Below, one piece after another: positions 7,900-15,833 of a DNA stretch of 64,000 nt (position 1 is its first letter; each line of letters begins with the position of its first letter). This DNA comes from Streptomyces albofaciens JCM 4342 (GTDB taxonomy: Bacteria > Actinomycetota > Actinomycetes > Streptomycetales > Streptomycetaceae), in NCBI RefSeq assembly GCF_008634025.1, contig NZ_PDCM01000001.1, positions 2,291,501 to 2,355,500 on the forward strand, given 5' to 3'. A program made the position numbers and the translations under genes. Below the pieces are notes generated by a model. The model did no database searches. It saw nothing but the letters and a program-made list of their open reading frames with translations, and had not been told where the DNA came from.

Positions 7900-8538
7900 T
7901 CAGGTGTCCCGCCGTCCGGCGCGGGCCCGGTGGCGGGCCTTGAACAGGGCGCCCGCGCCCATGCCCAGCAGCAGGGCCGTCAGATGTCCCACGTCCGTGA
8001 AGTCCCGTTCCCGGCGCAGGACCGGGTGGGCGCCCAGCGCCAGCAGCCCCGCCGTCGCCGCGGCCCGCACTCCGCGGTGCGGTACGGACACGGCGAGCGC
8101 GCCCACCGTGGCGTAGAAGCCGTAACTCGCGCCCACGTCCACGGCCCGCTCGGTGTCGGGGGTGACGTACTCGTGGGAGAGCGCGCGGGCCGCCCGCAGC
8201 CCGCCGTACACGAGCACGCTGGCGCCGATGTGCCCGGCGGCGAACATCCCGGCCGCCCGCCGGGTGCCCCACGCCGCCTCGGCCGTGCCGAGCGCCGCGA
8301 GCAGCGCGAGCCCGTACGGGACGGGCAGCGGGCTCTCGACGAACACGGCGCTGGTCGCCAGCGTCCGCCAGCGGCCCGCACGCAGGTTGTGGACGTTGGT
8401 GGAGTGCGCGCGCAGCAGCTCGGCGCGCTCGTGCGCGGGCATCCGCGCGGTGGCGTACGCGCCGAGCTGGACGGCGCCGACGTACAGCGGGGTGAGCCAG
8501 GGGGCGTAGGCGGAGGGCGCTTTCATGCCCTCCATCAT
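7900..8538 (-). CDS. Rhomboid-like integral membrane protein
   Basis: Up to 212 residues with about six hydrophobic segments. The pattern TNVHNLRAGRWRTLATSAVFVE, then GHIGASVLVYGG, HEYVTPDTERAVDVGASYG and DFTDVGHLTALLLGMGAGAL fits the actinobacterial rhomboid-like family. In this group the Ser/His dyad is not obviously the classical GxSx/H, so protease activity is uncertain. Two starts are possible, at 8538 and 8526 (MKAPSAYAPW); neither has ideal ribosome-binding-site spacing. Located in the cell membrane. Confidence 0.72.
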   Translation of the reverse strand: MMEGMKAPSAYAPWLTPLYVGAVQLGAYATARMPAHERAELLRAHSTNVHNLRAGRWRTLATSAVFVESPLPVPYGLALLAALGTAEAAWGTRRAAGMFAAGHIGASVLVYGGLRAARALSHEYVTPDTERAVDVGASYGFYATVGALAVSVPHRGVRAAATAGLLALGAHPVLRRERDFTDVGHLTALLLGMGAGALFKARHRARAGRRDT

Positions 8539-8570
8539 CCCTGGAGGCCAGGCGTCACAGCGGGCGGACG

Positions 8571-8697
8571 GGGTCGGGTGGGAACGGGTCGGGTGCGGGC
8601 CGGGTCGGGTGGGACCGGATCGGGTGCGGACCGAGTCGGTTGGGGGCCGGTACCCGGTGGGGCCGGTACCGGGCGGGACCGGTACCGGGTGGGGACC
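8571..8697 (+). repeat. G-rich tandem repeats (15-17 bp units)
   Basis: Two adjoining families: four to five degenerate units beginning GGGTCGGGTG (8571-8648), then three 16-17 bp units beginning GGTACC at 8649, 8665 and 8681. The + strand carries many runs of three or more G, so G-quadruplex formation is possible. It fills the gap between the rhomboid-like gene and the 88-residue gene. Confidence 0.8.
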
Positions 8698-8714
8698 GGA
8701 TCAGCCGGGCCCGC

Positions 8715-8981
8715 TCAGCCGAGCCGGATCTCCACCGGCTCGGCCGAGCCGCCGCGCACGGTGACCGCGGCGTCGGCGGTCCGCGCCGCGCCGCCGCCCC
8801 GCTCCGACCGGCACTCGACGGTGTAGCGGCCGTCGGCGCCGGCGGAGAGGGTGAAGCGCCCGTCGGCGTCGGTGAGCGCGGCCACGTCCGGGAAGGATCC
8901 GGGGCCCGTGGCGAGGTACACCCGGGCGTCCGGGACGGCCCGGCCGTCCGCGTCCACCACGACTCCGGAGATCACCGCCAT
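8715..8981 (-). CDS. Small carboxypeptidase-regulatory-like (Ig-fold) domain protein
   Basis: 88 residues: ISGVVVDADGRAVPDARVYLATG, then ALTDADGRFTLSAGADGRYTVECRS. This is the CarboxypepD_reg/DUF4480-type beta-sandwich repeat with G-x-V-x-D-x-x-G and TDADGRF hallmarks. There is no signal peptide or membrane segment. It lies 77 bp downstream of the trypsin-like protease gene on the same strand, so the two may be co-expressed. Possibly a substrate, chaperone or adaptor for the protease; that link is inference. Confidence 0.7.
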   Translation of the reverse strand: MAVISGVVVDADGRAVPDARVYLATGPGSFPDVAALTDADGRFTLSAGADGRYTVECRSERGGGAARTADAAVTVRGGSAEPVEIRLG

Positions 8982-9004
8982 ACCGGGACCTTTCGTTCGA
9001 TCGC

Positions 9005-9060
9005 TCCTGCCGTACGGCGCTCATTCCTGCCGTACGGCGCGTCAACCCTGCCGTACGGTC
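9005..9060 (-). repeat. Three direct repeats carrying the palindrome CCGTACGG
   Basis: Copies at 9005-9020, 9025-9040 and 9046-9060 (core CCTGCCGTACGG), spaced 20 and 21 bp, which is two helical turns. They sit between the protease stop codon and the 88-residue gene and could be tandem operators or a small minisatellite. Confidence 0.75.
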
Positions 9061-9988
9061 ACGCCTTCCACGCCACGTAGTTGTTGTACACCGGCGTGGT
9101 GATCCGGGTGCCGGAGTTGGTGACCGCGCCGCCGTACGCGTGGATCGCGATGCCGTACCGGCCGCCGTTGTAGAAGTGGTAGACGGAGCTGCCGCTCTGG
9201 CCGCCCGCCGTGTCGATGTCGTAGTACACCTTGCGCGGGCCGACGGAGGCGACGCCGCGTGCGTCGTACCACTGCGTGCCGGCCGGCTTGTCGCCCGGGT
9301 AGCCGGAGATGTTGCCGACCGTCTTGAGCAGGTCGGCGTCGGACCATACGCCGAAGCCGAACCAGCCGGTGGTGTTGCCCAGGTTGTTGGGCAGGATGAT
9401 CGCGCCGTAGTCGTAGTTCTCGTCGCCGTTGTTGGCCCAGCCGTTGACCGTGCGGAAACTGGTGCTGGTCACGACGCCGTAGGGGAGGGTGTTGCCGTTG
9501 CGGCCCGGCATCACGTTGATGCTCTTGACCCAGCCGTCGCGCCCGGCGACGCCGCTGTTCTTGATGTAGACGACGTGCCCGGCGGTGGCCAGGGTGTGCG
9601 GGCCGATGAACCAGGCGGTGCCGATCCAGCGGGAGTTGTCGGCCGCGGTGATCAGCAGCGAGCAGTGCACCCGCCACGGGTAGACGGACGTGTCGGTGAT
9701 CTGCACCCGGTCGTCCGGACCGTGCACGGTCTCGGCGGCGACCGGGGGCGGGCCGAAGGACGCCTCGCCGATGTCCGGCAGCGCTGCGGTCGGCGGCTGC
9801 CACAGCTGCTCCGGCGTGCCCTCGGGACGGGTGTAGCCGCGCACGTTCTCCAGGCCGTCCGCGGTCGCCCTGGCCGCATCGCCCTGCGGCCCCTCGGACG
9901 GCGGCTGAACGGCCAACTCCTCGGCAGTGAAGACGACTTGCTGTTCTTCGGGCTCGTTCGAGACGGCGGTGTGGAACTCGATCGGCAT
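9059..9988 (-). CDS. Trypsin-fold serine protease (V8/glutamyl-endopeptidase-like) with no signal peptide
   Basis: 309 residues. The catalytic triad is visible as H138 in TLATAGHVV, D193 in NYDYGAIIL and S265 in GGQSGSSVY, spaced as in bacterial V8-type S1B proteases. Residues 1-90 are an acidic, Gln/Pro-rich extension starting MPIEFHTAVSNEPEEQQ, and neither this nor any alternative start gives a Sec, Tat or lipoprotein signal. It may be exported by another route, act in the cytoplasm, or belong to a conflict system. A 6-bp stem (9997-10011) covers the AG-rich stretch upstream of the ATG. Confidence 0.78.
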   Translation of the reverse strand: MPIEFHTAVSNEPEEQQVVFTAEELAVQPPSEGPQGDAARATADGLENVRGYTRPEGTPEQLWQPPTAALPDIGEASFGPPPVAAETVHGPDDRVQITDTSVYPWRVHCSLLITAADNSRWIGTAWFIGPHTLATAGHVVYIKNSGVAGRDGWVKSINVMPGRNGNTLPYGVVTSTSFRTVNGWANNGDENYDYGAIILPNNLGNTTGWFGFGVWSDADLLKTVGNISGYPGDKPAGTQWYDARGVASVGPRKVYYDIDTAGGQSGSSVYHFYNGGRYGIAIHAYGGAVTNSGTRITTPVYNNYVAWKA

Positions 9989-10304
9989 TGCTTGTCACCG
10001 AGCCTCTCGGTTCTCGCGGTGCACTGTGGGAGTCCTCCTGGAGGGAGTCCTCTCCTTGTACTGCGGTCTCCCGGGGGCGGACAACGCAAGATGCGCCGAA
10101 TTCTTGTGGATGGCCCTCTCCTACGTCATCTGTCCCGAAAGGCCCCGACAACAGCACGAGGTGACCCCGGAATCCGGGACGCCCTCCCCGCGGAGAACTT
10201 CCGCACCGAGAACGGGCACCGCCGGACCTTGCGGACCCGTGCGCTTCGCGCCACGGCGCGCGTGGCGCCCGCGCGCGGGCGGGCGCGCGGGCACACTGGC
10301 GGTC
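9989..10304. other. 316-bp divergent intergenic region, protease / Gfo-Idh-MocA gene
   Basis: Contains a small inverted repeat ACCGAG/CTCGGT at 9997-10011 that would form a hairpin just ahead of the protease ATG, and direct repeats of GGAGTCCTC near 10029-10053. The end nearest the oxidoreductase is a GCGC-rich alternating stretch. No coding sequence or clear promoter is recognised. Confidence 0.5.
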
Positions 10305-11216
10305 ATGACGACGACCTTGCGCATCGGACTCCTCGGCACCGGCCCCTGGGCCCGGCGCGTGCACGCCCCCGCCCTCGCCGCCCACCCCGGCGTCGCCTTC
10401 ACGGGCGTGTGGGGACGCCGCCCGGCAGCCGCCGCGGCGCTGGCCGCGAGCCACGGCACCCGCCCGTACGCGACCCCGGAGGAACTGTTCGCCGACACCG
10501 ACGCCCTCGCCATCGCCCTCCCGCCGTCCGTCCAGGCGGACCTCGCCGTGCGGGCCGCCGAGGCCGGCCGCCACCTCCTCCTGGACAAGCCGGTCGCCAC
10601 CACCGTCGCCGAGGCGCGGGCGGTGGCCGAGGCGGCGGACCGCGCGGGCGTCGCCTCCATCGTGTTCTTCACCGCGCGCTTCGGCATCGCCGAGGGGGAG
10701 TGGATCGACCGGGCCGCCGCGGCCGGCGGCTGGTTCACCGCGCACGCCGACTGGCTCGGCTCGGTCTTCGCGGCGGACAGCGACAGCCCGTACGCGGCCT
10801 CGCCCTGGCGCCGCGAGAAGGGCGCCCTGTGGCACGTCGGCCCGCACGCGCTGTCCCTGCTGCTGCCCGCCCTCGGGGACGCCGAGCACGTCACGGCCAC
10901 CCGCGGTCCCGGCGACACGGTGCTGCTCACACTGCGGCACGCGAGCGGCGCGGCGAGCTCCGCGACGGTCAGCCTGACCGCGCCGCGGGCGGCGTCCGGC
11001 GTCTCCGTCACGCTGTACGGCACCTCGGGCGCCACCTCGCTGCCACGCCGTCAGGACGGCCCGGAAGTCGCCTACGAACGCGCCGTGGACGCCCTGCTCG
11101 CCTCCGTACGCAGCGGTGACGGGCACGCGTGCGACGCGCGGTTCGGGCTGCGGGTGACGGAGGTGCTGGCGGCGGCGGAGGCGTCGTTCGTGGGAGAGGA
11201 GAAGGGGGAGGGGTAG
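10305..11216 (+). CDS. Gfo/Idh/MocA-family NAD(P)-dependent oxidoreductase
   Basis: 303 residues from ATG at 10305. The N-terminal Rossmann fold has the nucleotide motif GLLGTGPWA (G-x-G-x-x-A at about 9-14), and the family's LLLDKPVATT segment supplies the conserved Lys-Pro near residue 94. The C-terminal half is the alpha/beta substrate domain. Likely oxidises or reduces a sugar or inositol-like substrate in the cytoplasm; neighbours give no substrate clue. The last residues (GEEKGEG) run into G-rich low-complexity DNA. Confidence 0.85.
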   Translation: MTTTLRIGLLGTGPWARRVHAPALAAHPGVAFTGVWGRRPAAAAALAASHGTRPYATPEELFADTDALAIALPPSVQADLAVRAAEAGRHLLLDKPVATTVAEARAVAEAADRAGVASIVFFTARFGIAEGEWIDRAAAAGGWFTAHADWLGSVFAADSDSPYAASPWRREKGALWHVGPHALSLLLPALGDAEHVTATRGPGDTVLLTLRHASGAASSATVSLTAPRAASGVSVTLYGTSGATSLPRRQDGPEVAYERAVDALLASVRSGDGHACDARFGLRVTEVLAAAEASFVGEEKGEG

Positions 11217-11295
11217 AGGGAGAGGGGTAGGGGGAGGGATGAGGCGGGGGAAGGGGGGCGGGAGCGGCGACCTCTCACCTGATCAGGTGCATCGC

Positions 11296-11769
11296 TTACT
11301 TGATCAGGGCGTTGGCCACCGCGATCACCAGGCCGAGCGCGGCGTCGGCCACCCCGATGAGCACGGCCCCGCGCCTGCGGTACCCCATCCGCAGTGCGGC
11401 GGCCATGCCCCAGGCGAACAGCAGCGTCGCGTTGAGCATCAACCCGGCCGCCGTGGTGGGGCCCTCAGGCCAGTTCCAGCCCCCGGCGGCGAGCAGCAGC
11501 ACGACCGTGGGCAGCGAGGCGACGACGAGCGGCCACTCGTCGATCAGCCGGTGCACGAGCGCGTACCAGCGGTGCCCGGCGGTGTGCCCGCGATGGGTGG
11601 ACATGTGGTGCGCGTAACCGTGCGCGAGGGCCGCCGTCACGGCGGTGACCAGCACCCACAGCGCGTCGTACACGGGCGTGAACGGCGCGCCCTCGCTCTG
11701 CAAGGCGGCCAGCAGCGCACTGGCGAGCACCGTTCCGTAGACGCCCCCGAACAAAACGTTGGAAGCCAT
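11296..11769 (-). CDS. Four-helix integral membrane protein, function unknown
   Basis: 157 residues with hydrophobic segments at about 10-25, 35-52, 78-96 and 108-150. A His-rich loop (HGYAHHMSTHRGHTAGHRW) lies between the second and third helices. I do not recognise the family. It is divergent from the imine-reductase-like gene and shares its 348-bp control region, so the operator there may govern both. Confidence 0.6.
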   Translation of the reverse strand: MASNVLFGGVYGTVLASALLAALQSEGAPFTPVYDALWVLVTAVTAALAHGYAHHMSTHRGHTAGHRWYALVHRLIDEWPLVVASLPTVVLLLAAGGWNWPEGPTTAAGLMLNATLLFAWGMAAALRMGYRRRGAVLIGVADAALGLVIAVANALIK

Positions 11770-11955
11770 GGGCAGCTCCGTTCCCCTCCCCGGTGGTATG
11801 GCAATGGAGAAATGAGTCGTCCACGTTAATCGGTGGGGCTGCTCATTGCGTCACCATAACGGCGTAGAAAGTAATGGCCAAAGGTATGACAACCCATGGT
11901 GCGGCGGGAAATGCGGACGGCTGTGGACGGGAGTGCGGCAAGCCTTCGGAACCCC

Positions 11956-11977
11956 TTACTCACCTCCAGGTAAGTAA
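11956..11977. promoter_or_regulatory. 22-bp palindromic operator (TTACT-x-ACCT half-sites)
   Basis: Half-sites TTACTCACCT and AGGTAAGTAA mirror each other around a CC centre with one mismatched pair. TACT...AGTA palindromes are typical of HxlR-type and some MarR-type repressors, which often control NAD(P)-dependent oxidoreductase genes in Streptomyces. A further partial AAGTAGGTAA element follows at about 11987-11996. No regulator gene is adjacent in the window. Confidence 0.6.
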
Positions 11978-12060
11978 CCCACTTTCAAGTAGGTAATTGC
12001 GGACCGGGAGGCGGGGCGCGAGGATTTTCCCGGCGCGCCGCTCTTGTCCATGCCCGTCCG

Positions 12061-12102
<42 letters not shown>

Positions 12103-12117
12103 TTTCCGGAGTTTCCC

Positions 12118-13137
12118 GTGACATCCACCGCGTCCAATGCCTCCACTGTGTCCCATGCCTCGGCTGCCGCATCCGATGCCTCCACCGCGTCCAATGCCTC
12201 CGCCGCGCTCAACGCAGAGCCCGTCCCGCTCAACGCGGAGCCCGTCCAGCTCGACGCTGAGCCCACCCCGGTCACCGTCCTCGGCCTGGGTGCCATGGGC
12301 CGCGCCCTGGCCGCCGCCTTCCTGGAGGGCGGCCACCCGACCACCGTCTGGAACCGCACCCCTGGCCGGGCCGACGCCCTCGTGGCGGCCGGCGCCACCC
12401 TGGCCGCCGACGCCGCCGAGGCGGTCGCGGCCTCCCCGGTCACCGTCGTCTGCCTCATGGACCACCGGTCCGTGCGCGACGTGCTCACCCCGCTCGCGGA
12501 CCGGCTCACCGGCCGTACGGTGGTCAACCTGACGACCGTCTCCCCGCAGGAGGCCCGCGCCACCGCCGCCTGGGCGGACGAGCACGGCATCGAGCACCTC
12601 AGCGGCGCCATCATGACCATCCCCATGCTGGTCGGCGGCCCGCAGTCGATGCTCCTCTACAGCGGTCCGGACGCCCTCTTCACCGCCCACCGCGCCCTGC
12701 TCGAACGGCTCGGCTCGGCCACCCACCTCGGCACCGACCCCGGATCGGCGCCGCTGTACGACGTCGGTCTGCTGACGGCCATGTACACCATGTTCGGGGG
12801 ATTCCTGCACGGCGCGGCCCTGGTCGGCACGGCGGGCGTCCCGGCCAAGGAGTTCACGGCGCTCGCCGTACCGTGGCTGAACGCCATGACCCTCGGGCTG
12901 CCCGCCATGGCCGAATTCCTGGACTCGGGTGACTACCGCACCGAGGTCCAGAGCCTCGATTTCAACGCGGCGGCCGTGGCACACCTCGTACACACCAGCC
13001 GGGAAGCGGGCATCGGCGCGGATGTCCTGCTCCCGGTGCTGGAACTGATACGCCGCCAGATATCCGAGGGGCATGGGGCGGAGAGTGTCACGCGGCTGGT
13101 GGAAGGCATCAAGCACCCGGAGAATTCGGCGGGTTAG
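12118..13137 (+). CDS. Imine-reductase-like NAD(P)-dependent oxidoreductase with a repetitive N-terminal extension
   Basis: 339 residues from GTG at 12118 (GGAG at 12108-12111). After a 44-residue low-complexity extension, the Rossmann motif VLGLGAMGRALA and WNRTPGRADAL mark the beta-hydroxyacid dehydrogenase/imine reductase superfamily. The all-helical C-terminal domain (SAPLYDVGLLTAMYTMFGGFLHGAAL) matches the imine reductase type. Probably reduces a cyclic imine or a related secondary-metabolite substrate. The extension is made of ASNAS-like and LNAEPV-like repeats encoded by tandem DNA repeats; no other start near the Rossmann fold is available except GTG at about 12148. Confidence 0.8.
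   Translation: MTSTASNASTVSHASAAASDASTASNASAALNAEPVPLNAEPVQLDAEPTPVTVLGLGAMGRALAAAFLEGGHPTTVWNRTPGRADALVAAGATLAADAAEAVAASPVTVVCLMDHRSVRDVLTPLADRLTGRTVVNLTTVSPQEARATAAWADEHGIEHLSGAIMTIPMLVGGPQSMLLYSGPDALFTAHRALLERLGSATHLGTDPGSAPLYDVGLLTAMYTMFGGFLHGAALVGTAGVPAKEFTALAVPWLNAMTLGLPAMAEFLDSGDYRTEVQSLDFNAAAVAHLVHTSREAGIGADVLLPVLELIRRQISEGHGAESVTRLVEGIKHPENSAG
12208..12270 (+). repeat. Three 21-bp coding repeats in the N-terminal extension
   Basis: Units 12208-12228, 12229-12249 and 12250-12270 encode the heptapeptides LNAEPVP, LNAEPVQ and LDAEPTP. A looser Ala/Ser repeat precedes them (12121-12207). This is in-frame repeat growth in a linker. Confidence 0.85.
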
Positions 13138-13323
13138 CGGAATCCGGCGTGGAGCCGGGGGCGCCGGCCGCGCCCCCGGCAGTCTTCCCGCCTCATGGCT
13201 CAACTGCTATGGCTACATGCCGATTTTGGTCTTGGAAGGCATCGACGATGCCGCCTAACGTCGTGATCACGGCCTTCGCACACCGCGAAACGCACGCTCA
13301 CGTACGACAAGGAGGCGCAGCTC

Positions 13324-14868
13324 ATGACCGCGTTCACGAGTTACGTCGAGACCATCCTCCAGAAGCTGACCGGCAGCCCCGGACGCCCGGTACTGACCAC
13401 GGCCGAGGGGCGGGACATCACCGCCGCCGAGCTCCACGACAGCGTGCACCGGATGGCGGCCGAGCTGGCCGACCGCGGCATCGGGCGCGGCCGTTCGGTC
13501 TCGATGCTGGCCGGGAACCGGCCGGAAGCCCTGGCCGCCCGGTACGCGGTCAACCTGCTGGGCGCCCGGATCGTCCTCCTCTACGAGGGGCAGGCGCCGG
13601 AGATCCAGGCGCGCCTCGTGGAGAGCGCGGAGACCGTCCTGCTCCTCGTCGGGCCGGAATCGGCCAAGCCCGCCGCGGAACTCCTCTCCCACCTGGAGGG
13701 ACCCGCGCCGGACGTGCTGATGCTGGGCCCCGGCGGCGCCGGTCTGGAGGCCGAGGACCTGACCGCCCTGGCCGCCGCCCGCCCGTCGGGCCGTACGGTC
13801 GAGAGCGCGGCCCGCGCCGACGAGGACTGGTGCATCCGCTACACGGGCGGCACGACCGGCATCCCCAAGGGCATCCGGTCGGCCCACGGCCCGTACGCGA
13901 CGCTGCTGTCCTACCCCGTCGAAGCGGCCGGCGACCCGCCCCGCCAGCTCGCCTGCACCTCGCTCACCCACCTCGCCGGACACCTGGCCGACATGACGCT
14001 GGCCACCGGCGGCAGCGTCGTCCTCCAGGACCGCTTCGAGCCCGGCGCGGTGCTCGCCGCGATCGCCCGCGAGCGCATCACCCACATATGGCTGCTGCCG
14101 CCCCTCCTCTACGAACTCCTCGACCACCCCGACCTCGCCACCACCGACCTCAGCAGCCTCACCCGCATCAGCTACGGCGGCTGCCCGGCGTCCCCGTCCC
14201 GGCTGCGGCAGGCCCTGGACGTCCTCGGACCGGTCCTCTACGGCTGGTACGGGCAGTCCGAGGCCCTGCTGCTCACCGAGGTGGGCCCGGCGGAGCACGC
14301 CATCACCGGGCGCGGCGGGCAGATCACCGTCGGCCGCCCCGTACCCGGCGTGGACATCGAGATCCGCGACGAGCACGGTCACCCCCTCCCGCCGGACGCC
14401 GACGGCGAGGTGTACGTCCGCTCCGCCGGCCTGATGACCGGCTACTGGAAGCGGCCCGAACTGACCGCGCAGGTGCTCCGCGACGGCTGGCTGCGCACCG
14501 GCGATGTCGGCTACCGGGACGAGGACGGCTACCTCTACCTGATGGACCGGGTCAAGGAAATGATCATCGTGGTGGGCGGCCACGTCTATCCGGGCGAACT
14601 GGAGGACCTGCTGCACACCCACCCGGACATCGCGCACTGCGCGGTCTTCGGCGTGCGCACCGCGGACGAGGTCGAGGAGGTGCACTGCGCCGTCGTCCCC
14701 GCGCCGGGACGCACGGTCGACGCCGCACGGATCACCGACTTCGTCGTGGCGCACAAGGGCGCGATGTACGCGCCGCGGGCCGTGCATCAGGTGGACAGCA
14801 TCCCGCTCACCTCGGTCGGCAAGCCGGACAAGAAGCGGCTCAAGGGTGAGGTGGTGGGGCGGGGGTAA
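13324..14868 (+). CDS. AMP-forming acyl-CoA synthetase / adenylating enzyme
   Basis: 514 residues; ATG at 13324 after AAGGAG. ANL-superfamily motifs are in order: P-loop YTGGTTGIPKG at about 178, the A5-like YGWYGQSEA, A7/A8 GWLRTGDVGYRDEDGYLYLMDR, and the A10 lysine in GKPDKKRLKG at the C-terminus. It activates a carboxylic acid as acyl-AMP and probably passes it to CoA. There is no carrier-protein domain. The imine-reductase-like gene 186 bp upstream on the same strand hints at a small biosynthetic unit, but the substrate cannot be read. Confidence 0.85.
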   Translation: MTAFTSYVETILQKLTGSPGRPVLTTAEGRDITAAELHDSVHRMAAELADRGIGRGRSVSMLAGNRPEALAARYAVNLLGARIVLLYEGQAPEIQARLVESAETVLLLVGPESAKPAAELLSHLEGPAPDVLMLGPGGAGLEAEDLTALAAARPSGRTVESAARADEDWCIRYTGGTTGIPKGIRSAHGPYATLLSYPVEAAGDPPRQLACTSLTHLAGHLADMTLATGGSVVLQDRFEPGAVLAAIARERITHIWLLPPLLYELLDHPDLATTDLSSLTRISYGGCPASPSRLRQALDVLGPVLYGWYGQSEALLLTEVGPAEHAITGRGGQITVGRPVPGVDIEIRDEHGHPLPPDADGEVYVRSAGLMTGYWKRPELTAQVLRDGWLRTGDVGYRDEDGYLYLMDRVKEMIIVVGGHVYPGELEDLLHTHPDIAHCAVFGVRTADEVEEVHCAVVPAPGRTVDAARITDFVVAHKGAMYAPRAVHQVDSIPLTSVGKPDKKRLKGEVVGRG

Positions 14869-15080
14869 GGGGCAGGGGGGCAACAGTCATGCCGGGCCCG
14901 GAGGCCGGCGGCCCTCTCGCGGAGCCGCGAAGAACATAACGGGGGCAGGGGGAACCGTCATCGATTCCTCACACAATGCGAGACACGGCGTCACGAGTGC
15001 CGCGCACCATGGTCGGGCCCCTTCCCCGCCGTACGCTTTCGACCAGCGTCCGCCCGGCCCGCTTCGGAGAACCCCGCGCC

Positions 15081-15833
15081 ATGACCCGTGTGCTGCTGAT
15101 CGAGGACGACCCCGCCGTACGCAAGGGCGTCCACCTCGCGCTCCGCCGCCGCGGGCACGAGGTCGAGGCGGCCGCCAGCGGCGAGACCGGCCTCCTCGCG
15201 CTGGACCGCTTCCGGCCGGAGCTGGTGCTGCTGGACCTGATGCTGCCCGGCATGAGCGGCCTGGAGGTGTGCCGCCGCATCCGCGAGACACAGCAGATCC
15301 CGATCATCATCCTGTCCGCGCGCGGCGACGACATCGACATGGTCGTGGGACTGGAGGCCGGCGCGGACGACTACGTGGTCAAGCCCGCCAGCGGCGAAGT
15401 GCTCCAGGCGCGGATGCGGGCGGTGCTGCGGCGTGTGGTGGGGGAGGGGGGTGGAGACGGGGCACGGGAGGCGGGCTCTGGTGCCCCTAGTGCGTCCGCC
15501 GCGTCCTCGTCCCGGTCCTCGCCCTCGTCCTCCTCCGTGACGTACGGCGCGCTGACCATCGACCGTGCCGGCCTGCTCGTCACCAAGGACGGCCGGGACG
15601 TCGTGCTCGCCCCCTCCGAGCTGAAGCTGCTCCTCTTCCTGTCCGACTCGCCCGGCCAGGTCTTCAGCCGTCAGCAGCTCCTCGAACAGGTCTGGGAGCA
15701 CAGCTTCTACGGGGACGTACGGCTGGTGGACGCGTGTGTGATGCGGCTGCGCGCCAAGATCGAGGACGATTCACGCGCGCCCACGTACGTACAGACGGTA
15801 CGGGGGTTCGGCTACCGGTTCGGACCCTTGTGA
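15081..15833 (+). CDS. OmpR/PhoB-family response regulator
   Basis: 250 residues from ATG at 15081. The receiver domain has E8/D9/D10, phospho-acceptor D52 (LLDLMLPG) and the Lys of DDYVVKPA. A Ser/Gly-rich linker of about 40 residues (roughly 120-160) precedes the winged helix ending YVQTVRGFGYRFGPL. The linker is longer than usual. The stop codon overlaps the GTG start of the histidine kinase (GTGA). Confidence 0.9.
   Translation: MTRVLLIEDDPAVRKGVHLALRRRGHEVEAAASGETGLLALDRFRPELVLLDLMLPGMSGLEVCRRIRETQQIPIIILSARGDDIDMVVGLEAGADDYVVKPASGEVLQARMRAVLRRVVGEGGGDGAREAGSGAPSASAASSSRSSPSSSSVTYGALTIDRAGLLVTKDGRDVVLAPSELKLLLFLSDSPGQVFSRQQLLEQVWEHSFYGDVRLVDACVMRLRAKIEDDSRAPTYVQTVRGFGYRFGPL

Noticed and set aside
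7900..8538. Active rhomboid protease call
   Set aside because: The catalytic GxSx and His positions of true rhomboid proteases are not clear; only the overall fold and helix pattern match.
12118..13324. A natural-product gene cluster around the imine-reductase-like and acyl-CoA synthetase-like genes
   Set aside because: Only two enzymes, no carrier protein, synthase or transporter adjacent, and different likely promoters; not enough to call a cluster.
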